NCBI RefSeq assembly: GCF_900239945.1
Contig: NZ_LT993738.1
Location: 1,054,001-1,118,000 of the forward strand
Origin: Chlamydia serpentis
Lineage (GTDB): Bacteria > Chlamydiota > Chlamydiia > Chlamydiales > Chlamydiaceae
Reading direction: 5' to 3'
Length of the DNA stretch: 64,000 nt
Every line of letters begins with the position of its first letter. The stretch's first letter is position 1. Made by a program: the position numbers and the translations under genes. Shown here piece after piece: positions 36,645 to 46,673 of this stretch. The notes under the pieces are model-generated. The model did no database searches, was not told the origin of the DNA, and saw nothing but the letters and a program-made list of their open reading frames with translations.

Positions 36645-36680
36645 GAGTAAAGAGGTTGTCAACCTCTTTACTCTTTTGTT
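36645..36680. terminator. Intrinsic terminator after htrA
   Basis: The stem gagtaaagagg (36645-36655) pairs perfectly with cctctttactc (36663-36673) around ttgtcaa, which itself can extend the stem, and is followed by ttttgtt. The 3' arm overlaps the stop codon of the convergent peptidase gene (36668-36670), so the same hairpin may protect or end that message too. Confidence 0.85.
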
Positions 36681-38035
36681 ATTGAAAGCTTATCAAGAAG
36701 CTCACAGATAGAAAGGAATCCTTTTTTAAGCTGATCTATAGAGAAGTGTTCTTCAGCAGCGTGAATGTTATCACTAAGATAAGAGGTTCCACAGATGATA
36801 GGAGAGGCTTGTGTTGCCTCTCCTAATAAGGGGGCAATCGGGATTGTAGCAGGCATCACCAATCTTAAGCATTCTTCATTGTAAAGTCCTCTATAGATCT
36901 CCTGAAGTACTTTGACTATCGGAAGATTAGGAGAACTTATCCAACCTGGAGATCCTGGAAGAATTTCATAAGAAAACTTTAACGATGCAGGAACACGTTG
37001 TTTCATATGATTTATAACCTGTTGAGCAGCTCTAGCAGGATCTTGGTTGGGAACAAGCCGGCAAGAGATATACGCGGTTGCCTTGTAGGGAATAACGGTC
37101 TTAAATCCAGGCCCTGTATATCCGCCAGAAATTCCATTGATTTCTATAGTAGGACGCAAAGCTGATTCTTCAGGGCTATAGGCCGATTCATAGCCTTCAG
37201 GTCTAAAACCTAAATTTTCTTCGCATTCTCGAATAATGTTTGATTTAGGAAGATCAGGTTGATCAGAATTTGAATAAAGAGAAAGATCATCATAAAATTT
37301 AGGAACAGCTATAGAATTATCAGAGTGATGCAGGGAGCTAAGGATTTCTGCTAGAGCACGATTGGTGTTATAAGCAATTCCTCCTAATGTTCCTGAATGC
37401 ATATCCTTGGTTCCCTCTTGAAGATAGACTTTCATAGAAACGAGACCTCGAGCTCCTATACTTACGTAGGGATATTTTTTAGAAACAAAACCTCCATCTA
37501 CAATAAGTAGGTAATCAGCGCGTAAAGCTTCTTTTTTTTTCTCTAACCAAGTAAATAATGCAGGACTTCCACTCTCTTCCTCCCCCTCAATTAACCAGGT
37601 GATGTTTAAAGGAAAACTACCTCGAGAGTGATAGTAATATTGTAATGCTTTTAGAGTATAGAAACACTGGCCTTTATTATCAGAGGCTCCGCGGGCATAG
37701 AGATTACCTTGTTTTTTTCTAAGAATAAAGGGATCGCCTTCCCACCCATCAGAGAGCTCTGCTGGTTGTACATCATAGTGATTATAGAGGATAAGAGTAG
37801 GACTAAGAGGATTTGTAGTTTTGTAGGATGCATAGATTAAAGGGGGGTGCCCAGACATTTCCCAGAGCTCTACATGAAAAATCTTGTTAATAGATTCTAA
37901 TAGAAACTGGGCGCAGTTTTCGCAGTCAGGAAGATAGTTACTGTCAGCGGATATAGATCGGAAACTTATAAATTTTGCAAATTCTTTCAAGAATGTTTCA
38001 CTATTTATGTCAAAATATTTCAAATCTGGATTCAT
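36668..38035 (-). CDS. M20 family zinc dipeptidase/deacylase
   Basis: I start at the ATG at 38035 because CGGAG lies 7-8 bases upstream of it; the longer frame (to 38095) has no such site. The 455-residue product has M20 metal ligands and catalytic residues: H86 and D88 in YNHYDVQP, D119 in GASDNKGQ, the E153/E154 pair in EGEEESGS, an aspartate in LLIVDGG and the final histidine in SDNIHAAEEHF. The middle segment LQEGTKDMHSGTLGG belongs to the dimerisation lid. The closest types are carnosinase-like dipeptidases and relatives of DapE/ArgE. No signal peptide is seen, so it probably recycles peptides in the cytoplasm. Substrate not determinable. Confidence 0.88.
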   Translation of the reverse strand: MNPDLKYFDINSETFLKEFAKFISFRSISADSNYLPDCENCAQFLLESINKIFHVELWEMSGHPPLIYASYKTTNPLSPTLILYNHYDVQPAELSDGWEGDPFILRKKQGNLYARGASDNKGQCFYTLKALQYYYHSRGSFPLNITWLIEGEEESGSPALFTWLEKKKEALRADYLLIVDGGFVSKKYPYVSIGARGLVSMKVYLQEGTKDMHSGTLGGIAYNTNRALAEILSSLHHSDNSIAVPKFYDDLSLYSNSDQPDLPKSNIIRECEENLGFRPEGYESAYSPEESALRPTIEINGISGGYTGPGFKTVIPYKATAYISCRLVPNQDPARAAQQVINHMKQRVPASLKFSYEILPGSPGWISSPNLPIVKVLQEIYRGLYNEECLRLVMPATIPIAPLLGEATQASPIICGTSYLSDNIHAAEEHFSIDQLKKGFLSICELLDKLSITKE

Positions 38036-38193
38036 AAGTTTCTCCGAGGAATTGTTGAAAATAATATCACAGTAACTTAATTTACTTTTGTCCAAAAGAA
38101 AAGAATAACATGCGTGTTAGCGTGCTTTTCAGCATGATTAAGCATCATGAATTAGAGATTTGGTCCTAACCAATCACATGAGTTACGGAAAAT

Positions 38194-41118
38194 ATGAAAG
38201 CTGGTGATACATATAGAAATTTCATTATCAAATCATGCAAAGATCTTCCTGAAATAGAGAGTAAACTCTTTGAAGCAGAACATAAGCCTACAGGTGCTTC
38301 TATCATGATGATCGTTAATGATGATGATGAAAACGTTTTCAATATTTGTTTTAGAACATGCCCTCAGACTTCTAACGGTGTTGCTCATGTTTTAGAACAC
38401 ATGGTCCTTTGTGGTTCCGAAAACTATCCTGTGAGAGACCCTTTTTTTTCCATGACACGTCGTAGTCTTAATACTTTCATAAATGCTTTTACAGGTGCAG
38501 ATTTTACATGTTATCCAGCAGCTTCCCAGATTCCTGAAGATTTTTATAATCTACTAAGTGTCTATATTGATGCAGTTTTCCATCCTTTGTTAACGAAACA
38601 AAGTTTTCTTCAAGAGGCATGGAGATATGAATTCAATTCCAATGATCAGCTCTTCTACACTGGAGTTGTCTTTAACGAGATGAAGGGTGCTATGATGTCA
38701 GGAGAGGCACGACTCTCAGAAGCTTTAAATGCTGCTATCTTTCCCTCAGTTACCTATGGAGTAAACTCAGGAGGAGAGCCTAAGGAGATTGTGACTCTTT
38801 CTCATGAAGCTATTCGTGCGTTTCATCAAAGCCAATATAGTATCAATCGCTGCTTATTCTATTTTTATGGGAATATCAAACCCTCTCGTCATTTAGACTT
38901 CTTAGAAGAAAAGCTTCTTAGACAAGCTACAAAATTAGAAAAACAGACTGTATCAGTACCATTACAGAAAAGATTTAAAGAACCTGTAAGACAAATATCC
39001 ACTTATCCTGCCGATCACGAGGAAGAAGATAAGGTTCTCTTTGGAATATCTTGGCTCACTTGTTCTATTCTCGACCAACAAGAGTTGCTGGCATTGCATG
39101 TATTAGAGATCATTCTTATGGGTACAGATGCTGCTCCTTTAAAATCTCGCTTGTTAAAATCGGGCTTTTGTAAGCAAACAGAAATGAGTATAGAGAATGA
39201 CATTCGTGAAATCCCAATCACATTAGTATGTAAGGGATGTTCTCCAGCTGGAGCTCAGAAATTAGAGTCTTGGATATTTGCTTCTCTTGAGGAAATCATT
39301 CACGAAGGGATATCAGAAAATATTATAAAAGGTGCTGTACATCAACTAGAATTATCTAGGAAAGAAATTACTGGATATTCCCTGCCATATGGATTGTCTC
39401 TATTTTTCCGCTCAGGATTATTAAAACAACATGGGGGCTATCCTGAAGATGGTCTTCGAATCCACAGCTTATTTTCTGAACTTCGTTCTTCTTTGAAAAA
39501 TCCTGATTATCTTTCTAAGTTGATTCGCAAGTATCTTTTAGATAATCCACATTTTGCAAAAGTTATCTTGATTCCTGATAGGGAGCTAGTTGCTAAAGAA
39601 AATAAAGATGAACAGCAGCTTTTAGATAATATAAAGGAAAAACTCACAAACCAAGATAAGGAAAAGATAATACAAAATGCACGTGAACTTGAAGAATACC
39701 AAGGGCAAGATGAAGATCTGAATGGGATTCTTCCTAATCTTGCTTTGGATAAAGTCCCTACCTCTGGCAAAGAATTTCTTTTAATTAAAGAAGGATTTAT
39801 TGAAGGTGAAGTCCTTCATCATGAGTGCTTCACTAATGATATTGTTTTTATAGATGTTGTTTTAGATATCCCTCCGTTATCTGCTGAAGAGCTTCCTTGG
39901 TTGCGTTTGCTTGTGTTTTTAATGTTGCAGCTTGGGTGTGGAGGAAGGTCCTATAAAGAGCATTTGGAGCTTCTCTTAGAATATACAGGTGGTGTAGATG
40001 TCTCTTATGATTTTTCTCCACATGCGAATAAAAATAGCTTCCTTTCCCCCTCAGTCAGTATCCGGGGTAAGAGTTTGGCATCAAATTCTGAGAAGTTGTG
40101 CAATATTATTAGCGATATGTTGACGAGTGTAGATTTTACAGATACTCTTAGGATTCGTGAATTGCTCATGCAGCACAACGAAGCACTAACTAATAGCGTT
40201 AGAAATAGCCCTATGAATTATGCCCTGAGTATGGCCTGCTCAGGTGATTCTATAACAGCAGGGATGTCCTACGTAACCACAGGTCTTCCTTATGTCAAAA
40301 AAATCCGTGAACTTACAAAGAATTTTAATCAAAATATAGATGAGACTGTTGTCATTCTACAACAGCTATTCACAAAGTGTTTTTGTGGAAAACGACAGAT
40401 CGTCATTAGTGGAAGTGCTCAAAACTATCAACAATTAAAAGATAATAAATTTTATGGTCTTTTAGATTATATTATTGTTATCCCGGAGTCTTGGAAAAAC
40501 CCAATTATAGACGTAAATGTAGCTTCTCAGGGATTGCATATTCCTGCACGTGCAGCATTTAATGCTCTTGCTTTCCCCATTGGAGATATACCTTATGACC
40601 ATCCTGATGCGGCAGCCTTGACGGTTGCAGCAGAGATCTTAGATAATGTCGTGTTGCATACTAAAATCCGAGAACAAGGAGGGGCTTATGGCTCTGGAGC
40701 AGCTGCTAACCTATCTCGAGGGTCTTTCTATTGCTACAGCTACCGTGATCCAGAAATTGCAGCGACATATAAAGCCTTTTTAAAGGGAGTTTCCGATATT
40801 GCTTCTGGAAAATTCACTCGAGAAGATATCTATGAAGGAGCACTCGGGGTTATTCAAGGTTTAGATATGCCTGTAGCTCCTGGAAGCCGAGCTTCAGTAG
40901 CGTTCTATAGGCTGAAAAGTGGTAGAATTCCTGCTTTGCGCCAAGCATTTCGTCGTTCTGTTCTTGAAATGACGAAAGAACATATCTGTATGGTTGTAGA
41001 TAAGTACCTAGCGTCCATGGTCAATAAAACGACATTCATATCTTTTGCTGGTGAAGAAATGCTAAGTAATAATACTCCTAAGTTAGATAGAGATTTCCCA
41101 ATAATACCAGCAATCTAA
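38194..41118 (+). CDS. M16C zinc metalloprotease, presequence-protease (PreP) type
   Basis: The 974-residue product has the inverted zinc motif H65-VLE68-H69 in NGVAHVLEHMVLCGSENYPVRDPF and the third ligand E162 in VVFNEMKGAMMSG; NEMKG is diagnostic for M16C. A hinge and an inactive second half follow, with REQGGAYGSGAAANLSRG near residue 830 contributing the usual Arg/Tyr pair. No signal peptide is seen, so it acts on short peptides in the cytoplasm. It differs from the exported M16A enzyme at 4643-7486. It diverges from the M20 peptidase, which could complete peptide breakdown. Its stop lies 4 bases from the convergent rmuC. Confidence 0.92.
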   Translation: MKAGDTYRNFIIKSCKDLPEIESKLFEAEHKPTGASIMMIVNDDDENVFNICFRTCPQTSNGVAHVLEHMVLCGSENYPVRDPFFSMTRRSLNTFINAFTGADFTCYPAASQIPEDFYNLLSVYIDAVFHPLLTKQSFLQEAWRYEFNSNDQLFYTGVVFNEMKGAMMSGEARLSEALNAAIFPSVTYGVNSGGEPKEIVTLSHEAIRAFHQSQYSINRCLFYFYGNIKPSRHLDFLEEKLLRQATKLEKQTVSVPLQKRFKEPVRQISTYPADHEEEDKVLFGISWLTCSILDQQELLALHVLEIILMGTDAAPLKSRLLKSGFCKQTEMSIENDIREIPITLVCKGCSPAGAQKLESWIFASLEEIIHEGISENIIKGAVHQLELSRKEITGYSLPYGLSLFFRSGLLKQHGGYPEDGLRIHSLFSELRSSLKNPDYLSKLIRKYLLDNPHFAKVILIPDRELVAKENKDEQQLLDNIKEKLTNQDKEKIIQNARELEEYQGQDEDLNGILPNLALDKVPTSGKEFLLIKEGFIEGEVLHHECFTNDIVFIDVVLDIPPLSAEELPWLRLLVFLMLQLGCGGRSYKEHLELLLEYTGGVDVSYDFSPHANKNSFLSPSVSIRGKSLASNSEKLCNIISDMLTSVDFTDTLRIRELLMQHNEALTNSVRNSPMNYALSMACSGDSITAGMSYVTTGLPYVKKIRELTKNFNQNIDETVVILQQLFTKCFCGKRQIVISGSAQNYQQLKDNKFYGLLDYIIVIPESWKNPIIDVNVASQGLHIPARAAFNALAFPIGDIPYDHPDAAALTVAAEILDNVVLHTKIREQGGAYGSGAAANLSRGSFYCYSYRDPEIAATYKAFLKGVSDIASGKFTREDIYEGALGVIQGLDMPVAPGSRASVAFYRLKSGRIPALRQAFRRSVLEMTKEHICMVVDKYLASMVNKTTFISFAGEEMLSNNTPKLDRDFPIIPAI

Positions 41119-41122
41119 ATCC

Positions 41123-42328
41123 TCAATCTTCCTTATTATCGGAGTTTTGAGGAAATGAAGTTGCAATACTTTCTATAAGAGTGGGCTCTTCAATCTGATG
41201 AGAGGAAGACGAGGTTTCCAAACTTTCAAATTTTCTCAATGTCGGCAATACTCGATGCTGGAAGCTTGAAGCCATATCATTATAGCTCTGTACGGTCTGA
41301 TTCAAGTTTTTACCTATCTTATAAAAATGAGTGAATACCACTTGTAAGCGACGATGTAACTCTTTACCTAAAAGACCAATTTCTTGAATCTGCTTTTGAA
41401 GATTTTCTTGTTTCCACATGTAAGCAATCGTCTTTAGAAGAGCTAGTAAGGTTAGAGGACTTGATAAAATTACATTTGAAGAAGCTCCAATTTCCATCAA
41501 CTCAGGAGCTAAGCGAATTGCATCATTGAATAAGCTCTCTCCAGGAAGAAAAAGAATCACATACTCAGGTGAATGCTCGAATTTTTCCCAATAGCTTTTA
41601 GATTTTAAACTTTTAATATGTTCTTTGATTTTATTAATAAGATCAGCCTTATCAATCTCATCTAAAGAGAAATACGAGTCCGAAATAGGGGTTTTAGCAT
41701 CAATAATCAAACAGCGATCTTGAGGAAGTCGGACGATAATATCAGCTCGAAATGATCCTTGCATACTTGTAGCTTGGCTATCATAATCACAGTATTTTAA
41801 CATTCCCGCGAGTTCTAAAATTCTTTCTAATTGGATTTCTCCCCAACGCCCTCGAGATCCAGGATGCTTTAAAATATCTGTTAGAACATGGGTTTCATGT
41901 TCTAATTTTTTTTCTATAGCAAGCAGCTGGACCATCTGTTCTTTTAATCTTCCGCGATCTTCAGCATGCTTAGTCTCAAATATTTCTAAACTTTGTTTAA
42001 ATGTTGTGAGTGTCGTTTGAATAGGAGAAAGCATGGATTCAAAAGATTTAGACTTATCACAAAAGTAACTTTGAGCTTCTTCTTTCATATCCTTAATAAG
42101 GTTATGAGAAGAAACTGCGAGCCGATTGCTAAAATCTTCCAGTAATTGTTCTTGATGACGACTAAGATCCAAAGAAGCTTGTAAAAGCTGGTTCTCATGC
42201 TCCAACTTTTGAAGTTTTGCTAAATAATCGTTCTTTTTTTTCAAATAATAATAAGACGCTACAAACACACCTAAGCAAAAAGCACACCCAGGTAAAAGTA
42301 CGTATGCCAGAGGATAGGGAATATTCAT
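41123..42328 (-). CDS. rmuC: RmuC family DNA-recombination-associated protein
   Basis: RmuC proteins limit certain recombination events and have a predicted endonuclease-like core. I start at the ATG at 42328 (MNIPYPLAYVLLPGCAFCLG), giving 401 residues; the frame extends 23 codons further into pssA without a better start. A membrane segment occupies residues 5-27, a coiled coil about 30-150, then the RmuC core with GRWGEIQLERILELAGM, FRADIIVRLPQ, the catalytic-like LIIDAKTPIS and VILFLPGESLFNDAI. It overlaps the end of pssA slightly less than it abuts it and is probably translationally coupled. The biological role in Chlamydia is unknown. Confidence 0.88.
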   Translation of the reverse strand: MNIPYPLAYVLLPGCAFCLGVFVASYYYLKKKNDYLAKLQKLEHENQLLQASLDLSRHQEQLLEDFSNRLAVSSHNLIKDMKEEAQSYFCDKSKSFESMLSPIQTTLTTFKQSLEIFETKHAEDRGRLKEQMVQLLAIEKKLEHETHVLTDILKHPGSRGRWGEIQLERILELAGMLKYCDYDSQATSMQGSFRADIIVRLPQDRCLIIDAKTPISDSYFSLDEIDKADLINKIKEHIKSLKSKSYWEKFEHSPEYVILFLPGESLFNDAIRLAPELMEIGASSNVILSSPLTLLALLKTIAYMWKQENLQKQIQEIGLLGKELHRRLQVVFTHFYKIGKNLNQTVQSYNDMASSFQHRVLPTLRKFESLETSSSSHQIEEPTLIESIATSFPQNSDNKED

Positions 42329-42336
42329 AGTTGATG

Positions 42337-43137
42337 CTAACTCTTTTTTCGATAGATAATTGAAAAAATAGAAAAACCCACTAAAGTATACAACCAAGAA
42401 ACAAGGAAAAATACTTCAACAAAATGATCGACAAGTCCTGAGAAAAAGAGACACGCGGCTAGCCCTATAGTCACCACAAGGAGAAAGGAAGAAACATTAA
42501 ACCGAAAATGTTTAACTCCAGGGAATTTCCAGGGGGAAATCATCAACCCTCCAATAAAAAGTAAGGCAAAAGACAGTAAACTTACCCGAATTTGGGTAGG
42601 AAGGTCTGGGAAGAAATCCGATGCAAGGAACAAAGCCAAAGAAACTATACTTGCAGCAGCAGCTGGAATTGGAAGACCAATAAAACAATAGGGCCTTGAG
42701 ACATCAACAGTTTTTTTGGAAAAGAGATTATAACGTACTAATCGTAAGACCCCACACAACGAATAAATAATTGAAGTAATAAGTAGCAATGAAGAGAACA
42801 CATTTCCTATATAAATCCCATCAAGGCTTTTTATTACAATCAAAGGCGGGGAGATCCCAAAAGTTACTGCATCAGAAAGAGAATCAAATTGGGCGCCAAA
42901 AGCACTTTCTGCTTTCATGATGCGAGCAATTGCTCCATCAGAAAAATCCGCAATCATAGCGCTAATAAGTAAAAGAGATAGACCCTGTAGGCGGTGGAAT
43001 AACTCGACAGAAGAAGACGTTCTTAGCACACTCTTAAAAATAATGAACAACCCACAACAAAGTCCAAAAGCAGTAATAGCGTTAGGGGTCACTACACGAC
43101 GCTTGCCTCGTGCTTCTAGGTCTTCTAGTCCTGCCAT
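42337..43137 (-). CDS. pssA: CDP-diacylglycerol-serine O-phosphatidyltransferase
   Basis: PssA makes phosphatidylserine, the precursor of phosphatidylethanolamine. The CDP-alcohol phosphotransferase motif is complete: D64, D67-G68-A-x-A-R72, G81, D85 and D89 in DFSDGAIARIMKAESAFG followed by AQFDSLSDA. The 266 residues contain about seven or eight membrane segments. The N terminus RVVTPNAITAFGLCCG is typical of the family. Choice of serine rather than glycerol as acceptor follows from overall similarity and from the gene's usual place next to rmuC and nrdA in chlamydiae. Confidence 0.9.
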   Translation of the reverse strand: MAGLEDLEARGKRRVVTPNAITAFGLCCGLFIIFKSVLRTSSSVELFHRLQGLSLLLISAMIADFSDGAIARIMKAESAFGAQFDSLSDAVTFGISPPLIVIKSLDGIYIGNVFSSLLLITSIIYSLCGVLRLVRYNLFSKKTVDVSRPYCFIGLPIPAAAASIVSLALFLASDFFPDLPTQIRVSLLSFALLFIGGLMISPWKFPGVKHFRFNVSSFLLVVTIGLAACLFFSGLVDHFVEVFFLVSWLYTLVGFSIFSIIYRKKS

Positions 43138-43516
43138 GTTATTTTGCCAGAGTTTATTTTGCTCATAGCATAATATATTCTTCTAAAATCAACAAGTTTT
43201 TGCGGTCCTCTTTTTGGTTAAGACACCTATCTCTAAAAGAGCCTAGAGTATGATATTTTTTACCGAGAACAGGGTCATTTTTCAATTGCAGGAAACCACC
43301 ACAATTCCTATATATGGTAGATAAGCGCGTAACGTTTCACTATATATTGGGTTTTTAGAAGAAATCCTATTTATGCTGAAACGTATTTTTATTTCTGTTT
43401 TTTTAATTATAACAAAGGAAAAAAGACCTCCAATATGCGTGATTTTGGGGTCCTGGTTTTCTAGTGCGCAAAGAATAAAAAATCTAATATTTTAATTACC
43501 ATTTTGGGGAAAAATT
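43138..43516. other. 379-bp divergent region between pssA and nrdA
   Basis: The region carries the pair of NrdR-like boxes described separately and presumably the promoters of both divergent units. A TTGGGT (43347-43352) overlapping the second box, followed after 15-17 bases by TATTTAT (43368-43374), is a possible nrdA promoter. The nrdA ATG has GGGGAAA upstream. No coding frame or tRNA was seen. Confidence 0.5.
43305..43352. promoter_or_regulatory. Pair of candidate NrdR boxes upstream of nrdA
   Basis: Box 2, tcactatatattgggt (43337-43352), matches 14 of 16 bases of the typical NrdR box acactatatattgtgt. Box 1, ttcctatatatggtag (43305-43320), matches about 10 of 16, including the CTATATAT core. 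Their starts are exactly 32 bp apart, about three helical turns, as is usual for paired NrdR boxes. NrdR is an ATP-cone, zinc-ribbon repressor of ribonucleotide reductase genes; its gene is not in this window. Confidence 0.65.
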
Positions 43517-46500
43517 ATGTTCGAAGTCGAAGAAAAGCATTACACCATTGTCAAACGTAATGGAATGTTTGTCCCATTTAATCAAGATAGGATTTTCCAG
43601 GCTTTGGAGGCAGCTTTTCGAGATACCCGCAACTTAGAAAATAGCTCTCCACTACCTAAAGATTTGGAAGAATCTATAGAACAAATTACTCATAAAGTGG
43701 TTAAGGAAGTTTTGAATAAAATTTCTGAAGGACAGGTTGTTACTGTAGAGAGAATCCAAGATATCGTGGAAAGTCAGCTTTATATTAGCGGCTTGCAGGA
43801 TGTTGCCCGTGATTATATTATCTATAGAGATGAACGCAAAGCAAAGCGAGGCAGCTCTTGGTCCGGAATTTCAATCATACGTAGAGACGGCAGCTCCGCT
43901 AAGTTTAATCCTATGAAGATTTCGGCAGCTCTTGAGAAAGCTTTTAGAGCGACATATCAAATCATAGGAATGACTCCTTCTGCGACGCTATCTGAAATCA
44001 ATGACCTTACCTTTAGGATAGTCGAGGATATACTGAGTCTCGATATTGAGCAGAGTGTTAATCTTGAAGTTGTTCAAGATATTGTTGAAAAACAACTTAT
44101 GGTTGCGGGATATTATGATGTAGCGAAAAACTATATTCTATATAGGGAAGCCCGTGCGCGAGCCCGTGCTCATAAAGATCAGAATGAACAGGAAAATTTG
44201 CTTCTTGAAGAGGAAGCTTACGTTGTTCAAAAAGACAACGGAACAACCTATATTCTTAGAAAAAGTGATTTAGAAAAGCGTTTTTATTGGGCATGTAAAC
44301 GTTTCTCTAAAACTACAGATTCTCAATTGCTTGCAGATATGGCATTTACGAATCTTTATTCAGGAATCAAGGAAGAAGAGGTAACGACAGCATGCATTAT
44401 GGCTGCACGTGCCAATATCGAAAGGGAGCCAGATTATGCTTTTATTGCAGCTGAACTCTTAACCAGTGCTTTGTACCAGGAGACCTTAGGGTGCAATGTT
44501 GATGATCCTAATTTAGCAGAAGTACATAAAAAGCACTTTAAAGAGTATATTCTTAATGGAGAAAAATATCGCTTAAACCCTCAATTGAAAGATTATGACC
44601 TCGATGCTCTTAGCGAAGTTCTCGATCTGTCGAGAGATCAACGGTTTTCTTATATGGGAGTACAAAACCTCTATGATCGCTATTTTAATCTCTACGAAGG
44701 ACGACGTTTAGAAACTGCTCAGATTTTCTGGATGCGGGTTTCTATGGGCTTAGCTTTAAATGAAGGAGCACAAAAAAACTTCTGGGCAATCACTTTTTAT
44801 AATCTATTATCAACGTTTCGTTACACTCCAGCAACTCCTACCTTGTTCAACTCTGGAATGTGTCATTCGCAACTTAGCTCCTGCTACCTTTCTACAGTTA
44901 AGGATGACTTAAGTCATATTTATAAGGTGATTTCTGATAATGCTCTTCTTTCTAAATGGGCGGGAGGAATTGGAAATGATTGGACCAATGTTCGTGCTAC
45001 AGGAGCTGTCATTAAAGGAACGAATGGAAAAAGTCAAGGCGTTATTCCTTTCATCAAGGTTGCTAATGATACTGCAATTGCTGTGAATCAGGGAGGGAAG
45101 CGTAAGGGCGCGACGTGTGTATATTTAGAAAATTGGCACTTAGATTACGAAGACTTTTTAGAACTTCGGAAGAATACAGGAGATGAGCGTCGTAGAACTC
45201 ATGATATCAATACAGCAAGTTGGATTCCAGATCTCTTTTTTAAGAGATTAGAAAAAAAAGCCATGTGGACGCTTTTCAGTCCTGATGATGTTCCAGGTTT
45301 ACATGAAGCTTATGGATTAGAGTTTGAAAAGCTCTATGAAGAATACGAACGTAAGGCTGAATCTGGAGAGATCCGACTCTATAAGCAAATTGAGTGTGAA
45401 GTTCTTTGGCGTAAAATGTTAAGCATGCTTTATGAAACAGGCCATCCCTGGATAACATTTAAAGATCCTTCCAATATTCGCTCAAATCAAGACCATGTCG
45501 GGATAGTACATTGTTCCAATCTTTGCACAGAAATCCTATTAAATTGTTCAGAATCTGAAACCGCAGTCTGTAATCTGGGATCTATAAATTTGGTAGAGCA
45601 TATCGATAACGGACAGTTAGATGAAGAGAAGCTACACGAAACCATCTCAATAGCTATCCGTATTTTGGATAATGTTATTGATTTGAATTTCTATCCTACA
45701 TCAGAGGCTAAACAAGCGAATTTAACTCACAGAGCTTTAGGATTGGGAATTATGGGATTCCAAGATGTACTTTATGAGTTAAATATCAGTTATGCTTCTC
45801 AAGAAGCAGTCGAGTTTTCTGATGAATGCTCTGAGATAATCGCATACTATGCTATTTTATCCTCGAGTCTACTTGCTAAGGAACGTGGAACCTATGCTTC
45901 ATATTTAGGATCCAAATGGGATCGTGGCTATTTGCCATTAGATACTATCGAACTTCTTAAAGAAACTCGTGGAGATCATAATGTTCTTGTAGACACATCA
46001 AGTAAAAAAGACTGGTCTATAGTTCGTGAGACTATTCAAAAATATGGCATGAGAAATAGTCAAGTAATGGCGATTGCTCCTACTGCAACGATCTCTAATA
46101 TTATAGGAGTGACGCAATCTATAGAGCCGACATACAAGCATTTATTTGTAAAATCCAATCTTTCAGGGGAATTTACTATTCCCAACACCTACCTGATTAA
46201 AAAGCTAAAGGATCTAGGCCTTTGGGATGCGGAAATGTTAGATGACCTGAAATATTTTGATGGATCTTTATTAGAAATTGAAAGAATTCCTAATCATTTA
46301 AAAAAGATTTTTCTTACAGCATTTGAAATCGAACCTGAATGGATCATAGAATGTGCCTCTAGAAGGCAAAAATGGATTGATATGGGAATTTCTCTAAACC
46401 TATATCTCGCTGAACCTGATGGGAAGAAGTTATCAAGTATGTATCTAATGGCCTGGAAAAAAGGGTTAAAGACGACCTATTACTTGAGATCTCAAGCTGC

Positions 46501-46651
46501 AACATCGGTAGAGAAGTCTTTTATAGATATCAATAAACGAGGGATTCAACCTCGTTGGATGAAGAATAAATCAGCATCCACGAGTATTGTAGTAGAAAGA
46601 ACAACCACCCCCGTTTGCTCAATGGAAGAAGGTTGCGAATCTTGTCAATAA
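43517..46651 (+). CDS. nrdA: Ribonucleoside-diphosphate reductase large subunit, three ATP-cones
   Basis: NrdA reduces NDPs to dNDPs with the radical delivered by NrdB. The 1044 residues are longer than E. coli NrdA (761) because three ATP-cone domains lead the protein: about residues 9-110 ([19 protein letters not shown]), 119-220 ([21 protein letters not shown]) and 235-320 ([20 protein letters not shown]). Catalytic cysteines are C456 in LSSCYLS, C670 in SNLCTEI and C685 in AVCNLGS; the tail MEEGCESCQ holds the redox cysteines. Radical-path tyrosines lie in KTTYYLRSQ. nrdB follows 22 bases later. Regulation by NrdR is suggested by the boxes upstream, and allosteric control by the cones. 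Confidence 0.96.
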   Translation: MFEVEEKHYTIVKRNGMFVPFNQDRIFQALEAAFRDTRNLENSSPLPKDLEESIEQITHKVVKEVLNKISEGQVVTVERIQDIVESQLYISGLQDVARDYIIYRDERKAKRGSSWSGISIIRRDGSSAKFNPMKISAALEKAFRATYQIIGMTPSATLSEINDLTFRIVEDILSLDIEQSVNLEVVQDIVEKQLMVAGYYDVAKNYILYREARARARAHKDQNEQENLLLEEEAYVVQKDNGTTYILRKSDLEKRFYWACKRFSKTTDSQLLADMAFTNLYSGIKEEEVTTACIMAARANIEREPDYAFIAAELLTSALYQETLGCNVDDPNLAEVHKKHFKEYILNGEKYRLNPQLKDYDLDALSEVLDLSRDQRFSYMGVQNLYDRYFNLYEGRRLETAQIFWMRVSMGLALNEGAQKNFWAITFYNLLSTFRYTPATPTLFNSGMCHSQLSSCYLSTVKDDLSHIYKVISDNALLSKWAGGIGNDWTNVRATGAVIKGTNGKSQGVIPFIKVANDTAIAVNQGGKRKGATCVYLENWHLDYEDFLELRKNTGDERRRTHDINTASWIPDLFFKRLEKKAMWTLFSPDDVPGLHEAYGLEFEKLYEEYERKAESGEIRLYKQIECEVLWRKMLSMLYETGHPWITFKDPSNIRSNQDHVGIVHCSNLCTEILLNCSESETAVCNLGSINLVEHIDNGQLDEEKLHETISIAIRILDNVIDLNFYPTSEAKQANLTHRALGLGIMGFQDVLYELNISYASQEAVEFSDECSEIIAYYAILSSSLLAKERGTYASYLGSKWDRGYLPLDTIELLKETRGDHNVLVDTSSKKDWSIVRETIQKYGMRNSQVMAIAPTATISNIIGVTQSIEPTYKHLFVKSNLSGEFTIPNTYLIKKLKDLGLWDAEMLDDLKYFDGSLLEIERIPNHLKKIFLTAFEIEPEWIIECASRRQKWIDMGISLNLYLAEPDGKKLSSMYLMAWKKGLKTTYYLRSQAATSVEKSFIDINKRGIQPRWMKNKSASTSIVVERTTTPVCSMEEGCESCQ

Positions 46652-46673
46652 CGAAAAAAAAAGAGGAGCTAAA

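Noticed and set aside
38036-38095. 20-residue extension of the M20 peptidase
   Set aside because: The internal ATG at 38035 has a clear CGGAG site; the extension has none and no family match.
42329-42397. 23-residue extension of RmuC into pssA
   Set aside because: It would overlap pssA by 61 bases; the internal Met gives a normal N-terminal anchor.
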